A DNA stretch of 64,000 bases from DATBLE01 sp963719325 (lineage in GTDB: Bacteria; Actinomycetota; Thermoleophilia; Gaiellales; Gaiellaceae): the NCBI GenBank assembly GCA_963719325.1, contig CAVRBW010000003.1, forward strand, positions 124,001 to 188,000, in the 5' to 3' direction. Position numbers and translations under genes: made by a program. A model generated the notes under the pieces. It made no database searches and had not been told where the DNA came from. It saw nothing but the letters and a program-made list of their open reading frames with translations. This document shows, in pieces, positions 60,729 through 64,000 of this stretch. Each line of letters opens with the position of its first letter. Within the stretch, counting starts at the first letter, position 1.

Positions 60729-61552
60729 CGGCGACCGTAGCCGTCGGCTACCGCGCCCCATCGGCGCCGGCCCGTCGGCCGTCGCGGGGCGAGGATGAGC
60801 TGCTCGACGTGCTCGCCGAGAAGCATCCGCGCGTCGCGCGGCAAGCCGGTGTCCGAGACCAAGACGTCCGCCTGGTCGAGCGGGGCGATTCGACTCAGGC
60901 CCCGGACGCCCCATTTCGTATGGTCGGCGACGACGACCACACGCTCGGCCGCTGCGATCAGCGCCTGATCGGTCTCGGCCTCGAGCATGTTCGGCGTCGT
61001 GAAGCCGGCGTCCTCGGTCATCCCGTGAATGCCCATGAAGAGGACGTCCATGTGGAGCGAGCGGATCGTGCTGACCGCGACCGGCCCCACGAGCGCGTCC
61101 GAGGGTGTTCGGACACCGCCCGTCAGGAGAACGGTGAGATCCGGGCGAGGCTCGACGTGGAGCACGTTCGCCACCTGGATCGAATTGGTGACGACCGTGA
61201 GCTCCGGAACGCCGGCGACGTGCTGGGCGAGCCGCCAGGTCGTGGTTCCGGCGGTCAGGCCGATCGCCTGTCCGGGCTCGACCAGGCCGGCCGCGGCCTG
61301 GGCGATCGCGTCCTTCTCGTCCAGCTGCCGGTGCGACTTCGCGTCGAATCCGGGCTCGTCGGTGCTGAGCCGGTTGCGCGCCGTCGCCCCGCCGTGCACC
61401 TTCTCCACGAGCCCCGATGCGGCCAGGACATCGAGGTCGCGACGGATCGTCATGTCCGAGACACGGAGGAGCGCGGTCAGCTCGCTGACGCGGACCGCCC
61501 CGTGCCTGCGCACCTCCTCGACGATTCGCTGTTGACGTTGCCCGGCGAGCAT
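60725..61552 (-). CDS. DeoR-family transcriptional regulator (galactose locus)
   Basis: A 275-residue DeoR repressor. The HTH is VEEVRRHGAVRVSELTALLRVSDMTIRRDLDVLAASGLVEKVHGGA. The effector domain has IGLTAGTTTWRLAQHV, VVTNSIQVANVL, GIHGMTEDAGFTTPN and RVVVVADHTKWG. ATG 61552 is used rather than GTG codons upstream, which fall in the repeated TTGTG operator. Translationally coupled to galT, its probable target. Confidence 0.92.
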   Translation of the reverse strand: MLAGQRQQRIVEEVRRHGAVRVSELTALLRVSDMTIRRDLDVLAASGLVEKVHGGATARNRLSTDEPGFDAKSHRQLDEKDAIAQAAAGLVEPGQAIGLTAGTTTWRLAQHVAGVPELTVVTNSIQVANVLHVEPRPDLTVLLTGGVRTPSDALVGPVAVSTIRSLHMDVLFMGIHGMTEDAGFTTPNMLEAETDQALIAAAERVVVVADHTKWGVRGLSRIAPLDQADVLVSDTGLPRDARMLLGEHVEQLILAPRRPTGRRRWGAVADGYGRR

Positions 61553-61561
61553 GAGCTCGCG

Positions 61562-61590
61562 CCCACAATACTCCACACAATCACACAAAC
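61562..61590. promoter_or_regulatory. three direct repeats, candidate DeoR operator
   Basis: On the plus strand CCACAAT, CACACAAT and CACACAAA follow one another at about 10-bp spacing, 10 bp upstream of the DeoR start. Direct repeats of this size are typical of DeoR-family operators. Confidence 0.55.
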
Positions 61591-61676
61591 GTCAGAGTAG
61601 GGCCGTGAATCGCCATTTGATGGGGACTCTTGCACGAATACCGGGCCGTGCCCGGCTAGCGCGATAGTGCGATCCT

Positions 61677-61714
61677 GAGCGATCAGGTTCTCTTGTGTTG
61701 GAACCTGATCGCTC
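61677..61714. repeat. perfect 14-bp inverted repeat in divergent promoter region
   Basis: GAGCGATCAGGTTC and GAACCTGATCGCTC flank a 10-base centre (TCTTGTGTTG). It lies 21 bp before a ribosome site GGAGGAGG and ATG 61735. It may be an operator for a repressor, a leader hairpin, or the end of a mobile element. It is too symmetrical to be chance. Confidence 0.7.
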
Positions 61715-61734
61715 CTGAGACGGAGGAGGATTCA

Positions 61735-62088
61735 ATGTCGGTCGGATTCAGGACCCCCGTCGCTGGACGCGGATGAGGGCCGCTCTCCACTCCTGACGAG
61801 GCGGTGCCTCGTTGACCCGACAGGGTTGCACCCCATCGCCGTGCCCGACTACCCGGCCGAGCTCGCCGCGTTGAACAGGACGTTCCTGAACGTCGTCGAG
61901 TTGACCGTGCGCGCCGTGCTCGAGGAGCGTCCGAGCTCATCCGCCACGCGGCGACGCTCGACCCGAACGCGGCCGCGACGCTCACGCTGGACGAGATCGA
62001 CGGTCTGTGCGATGAATTGATGAGAGCGCACGGGGAGCTGATCCCGAAAGCCCTCCGATCTCCGGGGAAGGAGCTGGTCCAGGCATGA
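61735..62088 (+). pseudogene. GH4-family alpha-glycosidase, N-terminal deletion and frameshifts
   Basis: A strong ribosome site and ATG 61735 give only 13 codons before a stop. In other frames the C-terminus of a GH4 alpha-galactosidase/alpha-glucosidase is clear: RCLVDPTGLHPIAVPDYPAELAALNRTFLNVVELTVRAVLEE, then after a slip near 61935 LDPNAAATLTLDEIDGLCDELMRAHGELIP. The end overlaps the ABC ATPase start (ATGA). About 330 residues, including the NAD- and metal-binding parts, are absent. Deletion scar or assembly collapse. Confidence 0.72.
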
Positions 62089-63267
62089 GCGGCATCCGGT
62101 TGGAAGAGGTCACGAAGGTCTTCCCGAACGGGGTGAAGGCAGCCGACGCCGTCGACCTCGACATCCGCGAAGGCGAGTTCGTCGTCCTCGTCGGGCCGTC
62201 GGGCTGCGGCAAGACGACGCTCCTGCGCGCAGTCGCCGGCCTCGAAGACGTCACCGCAGGGGCGATCTACATCGACGACGTCGACGTCACCGACTACCCG
62301 CCGCAGAAGCGCGACATCGCCATGGTCTTCCAGAACTACGCGCTCTACCCGCACATGACCGTCCAGGACAACCTGGCGTACGGGCTGAAGCTGCGGAAGA
62401 TGCCGAAGACCGAATGGAAGCGTCGCGTGCGCGAGGTCGCGGAGACGCTCGGGCTCGAGGACTACCTCGAACGGAAGCCGGCGGCGCTCTCGGGCGGCCA
62501 GCGACAGCGCGTCGCCATGGGCAGGGCGATCGTCCGCGAGCCGAAGGCGTTTCTGATGGACGAGCCGCTCTCGAACCTGGACGCGAAGCTTCGCGTCTCG
62601 ATGCGAGCCGAGCTGACGAAGCTCCACGAGCGGCTCGGGGTGACCACGGTCTACGTGACCCACGATCAGGTCGAGGCGATGACCCTCGGCCAGCGGGTTG
62701 CAGTGCTGCGCGACGGCGTCCTTCAGCAGGTGGACACGCCGCAGCGGCTCTTCCACCATCCGGCGAACCTCTTCGTGGCGGCCTTCATCGGCTCGCCGTC
62801 GATGAACCTCGTGGATGCTCAGGTCGACGGAGCAACGGTCCGCTTCGCCGGCTTCGAGCTTGCGCTGCCGCCCTCCTCGCCGCTCGCCGGGCTGAACCGG
62901 CACGTGATCCTCGGCGTCCGACCCACCGACTTCGAGCACGGAGCGACGGCGGAGCCGGCTCTCCCGCGGATCCGCGTGAAACCGGACGTGGTCGAGGACC
63001 TCGGCGCCGAGGCGCATTTGATCTTCACGATCGAAGCGCCACGCGTCAGCGCGGAGGCCGTGCGTGCGGCGACCGAGGCGGTCGACGAGGAAGAAGGGAA
63101 GCTGTTCGCCAACGACCAGCGCGCGGTGTTCACCGCGTGTCTCGACGCACGTCGCGCGATCACTCCAGGCCAGGACGTCGAGCTCGCGGTCGACCACTCC
63201 GCGGTTCCACTGCTTCGACCCTGCAACCGGGCTCACCCTAGGCGCAGCACTGCCCGTCGCCGCCTAA
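62085..63267 (+). CDS. MalK/UgpC-type sugar ABC transporter ATPase, frameshift near C-terminus
   Basis: About 393 residues. Walker A is GPSGCGKTTLLRAVAG, Q-loop MVFQNYALYPHMTVQDNL, signature LSGGQRQRVAMGRAI, Walker B AFLMDEPLSNLDAKLR, switch VYVTHDQVEAMT. The C-terminal TOBE/regulatory domain (RHVILGVRPTDFEHG) is complete until about 63208, where the frame slips. The true end RFHCFDPATGLTLGAALPVAA lies in another frame. Such ATPases often serve several sugar importers. It is coupled to the GH4 remnant, suggesting disaccharide uptake. Confidence 0.88.
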
Positions 63268-63282
63268 AGGCTAAGGCCGTTC

Positions 63283-64000
63283 TCAGCCCTCGGCGGCGTG
63301 CCGCGTCTGCTCGGCGTGGTCGTGGCCGGGCTCCAGACGAAACTCGACCTCCAGCCGCTCGATCCTCGTCCCCTCCAGCTCGACCACCTTGAAGCTGAGC
63401 CCGTCGTCCGCGACCTCGTCGCCGTGCTCGGGCGCTCGGCCGAGCAGCCCGAAGACGTAGCCGCCGATCGTGTGGTAGTCCTCGATCGGCAGGGAGCTCC
63501 CGAACTGCTCGTTGAAGTCGTCGATCGGGAACGTGCCGTCGATGCGTATCCGCTTGTCGTCGAGCCGCTCGACCGACTCGTCCGGCAGGTCGAACTCGTC
63601 CTCGATCTCACCGACGAGCTCCTCGAGCACGTCCTCCAGCGTGACGATGCCCTCCATGTCGCCGTACTCGTCCACGACCACCGCCATGTGCTGGTTCGTG
63701 CGACGGAACTCCGCCAGCAGGGCGCCGAGATCCTTCGTCTCCGGGACGATGTAGGGCGGCCGCAGCAGCTGCTCGACCTCGACCTCGGCCATCCCCCGCT
63801 CGTTGAGCGCCTTGAGCAGGTCGCGGAGATGGAGGATCCCGATGATGTGCTCAGGGGTCTCGCGGTACACCGGGTAGCGCGTGTACGGCGAGTCGAGCAC
63901 CGCCTGGAGGCATTCCTCCGCAGGGAGGTCGATCGAGAGCGCGACCACCTCGGGCCGCGGCCGCATCACGTCGGTTGCCTCCTTGTCGGCGAAGTCGAAG
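63283..64000 (-). CDS. CorC/HlyC-type (CNNM) CBS-domain protein, 5' part beyond window
   Basis: The C-terminal 239 residues of a hemolysin C/CorC-type membrane protein. Reading begins FDFADKEATDVMRPRPEVV, the linker after the DUF21 membrane domain. It continues through two CBS motifs (YTRYPVYRETPEHIIGILHLRDLL and HMAVVVDEYGDMEGIVTLEDVLEELVGEI). It ends in the CorC_HlyC domain (IDDFNEQFGSSLPIEDYHTIGGYVFGLLG). Related proteins affect Mg2+/Co2+ transport. The membrane domain lies outside the window. Confidence 0.92.
   Translation of the reverse strand, partial: FDFADKEATDVMRPRPEVVALSIDLPAEECLQAVLDSPYTRYPVYRETPEHIIGILHLRDLLKALNERGMAEVEVEQLLRPPYIVPETKDLGALLAEFRRTNQHMAVVVDEYGDMEGIVTLEDVLEELVGEIEDEFDLPDESVERLDDKRIRIDGTFPIDDFNEQFGSSLPIEDYHTIGGYVFGLLGRAPEHGDEVADDGLSFKVVELEGTRIERLEVEFRLEPGHDHAEQTRHAAEG

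Noticed and set aside
61683..63236. Long minus-strand open frame opposite the ABC ATPase gene
   Set aside because: It is the antisense shadow of a MalK-type ATPase whose motifs are unmistakable; GC-rich DNA gives long empty frames on the other strand.
1..64000. CRISPR arrays, tRNA or rRNA genes, prophage, defence systems
   Set aside because: No regularly spaced repeats, no cloverleaf-like or CCA-ended segments, and no phage structural or known defence genes were seen on either strand.

Overview
The window is GC-rich bacterial DNA, densely coded on both strands. It uses many GTG (and a few TTG) starts, and ATGA, GTGA and TAGTG start/stop overlaps are common. ParA beside an FtsZ-type protein, a Group 1/2 sigma factor, SufA-free sulfur genes of the CysO/CysM/Mec/MoeZ kind, an actinobacterial Lhr helicase, a LexA box of the CGAAC-N4-GTTCG type and probable leaderless promoters all point to an actinobacterium. 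A deep lineage such as Thermoleophilia (Gaiellales or Solirubrobacterales) is my best guess; this is inference, because no rRNA gene is present. About ten otherwise recognisable genes carry one or more single-base frameshifts, so residual indel errors in a draft or metagenome assembly are a real possibility and are flagged gene by gene.

Layout. 1-3.7 kb (minus): ftsZ-like gene running off the left edge, parA, two unknown genes, and a Nei/Fpg glycosylase. 3.75-10.9 kb: a cupin; lhr with a LexA box on its promoter; a DNA glycosylase, a NUDIX protein and a secreted protein. 10.9-19.5 kb (minus): a cyclase/ATPase/TPR regulator, then a tightly coupled mntR-mntH-methyltransferase-FAD oxidoreductase operon with a palindromic MntR-type operator, and an acyl-CoA dehydrogenase. 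19.5-28 kb: a mixed set of catabolic enzymes (FAD-linked oxidase, VOC protein, YtcJ-type amidohydrolase, PHP phosphoesterase, HxlR regulator, M20 peptidase) and a formamidase/amino-acid permease pair. 28-30.4 kb: a hydrolase-cyclase flanked by inverted repeats, then a decayed IS110-like region. 30.4-39.6 kb: sigma factor, TPR protein, thioredoxin, and a redox/sulfur block (ArsR regulator, glutaredoxin-like protein, DUF302, rhodanese-MoeB, a CysO-CysM fusion, Mec protease), followed by two cupredoxins, a metallo-hydrolase-like protein, a rhodanese and a DJ-1 protein.

39.6-63.3 kb is a sugar-catabolism island: MFS and sugar-binding proteins, two polyol-type dehydrogenases, an L-arabinokinase-like kinase and a galactokinase, a ribose-type ABC importer, a DeoR regulator, araA-araD-dehydrogenase-araB-galM-reductase-epimerase, an aldose dehydrogenase, galT with its own DeoR regulator, and a MalK-type ATPase. 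Together these import L-arabinose and galactosides. Arabinose is channelled through AraA/AraB/AraD to D-xylulose 5-phosphate, and galactose or arabinose is phosphorylated at C1. Remnants of a fuconate dehydratase, a GH2-like protein and a GH4 glycosidase mark deletion or misassembly points. The window ends in a CorC/HlyC-type membrane protein.

The most unusual structures are a dispersed element with two hairpins joined by a C-rich tract, found in four full copies at gene 3' ends; the in-frame fusion of the sulfur carrier CysO to cysteine synthase CysM beside the matching JAMM protease; a bacterial homologue of plant L-arabinokinase inside an arabinose locus; and the LexA box on the lhr promoter. 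No tRNA, rRNA or CRISPR array was found.
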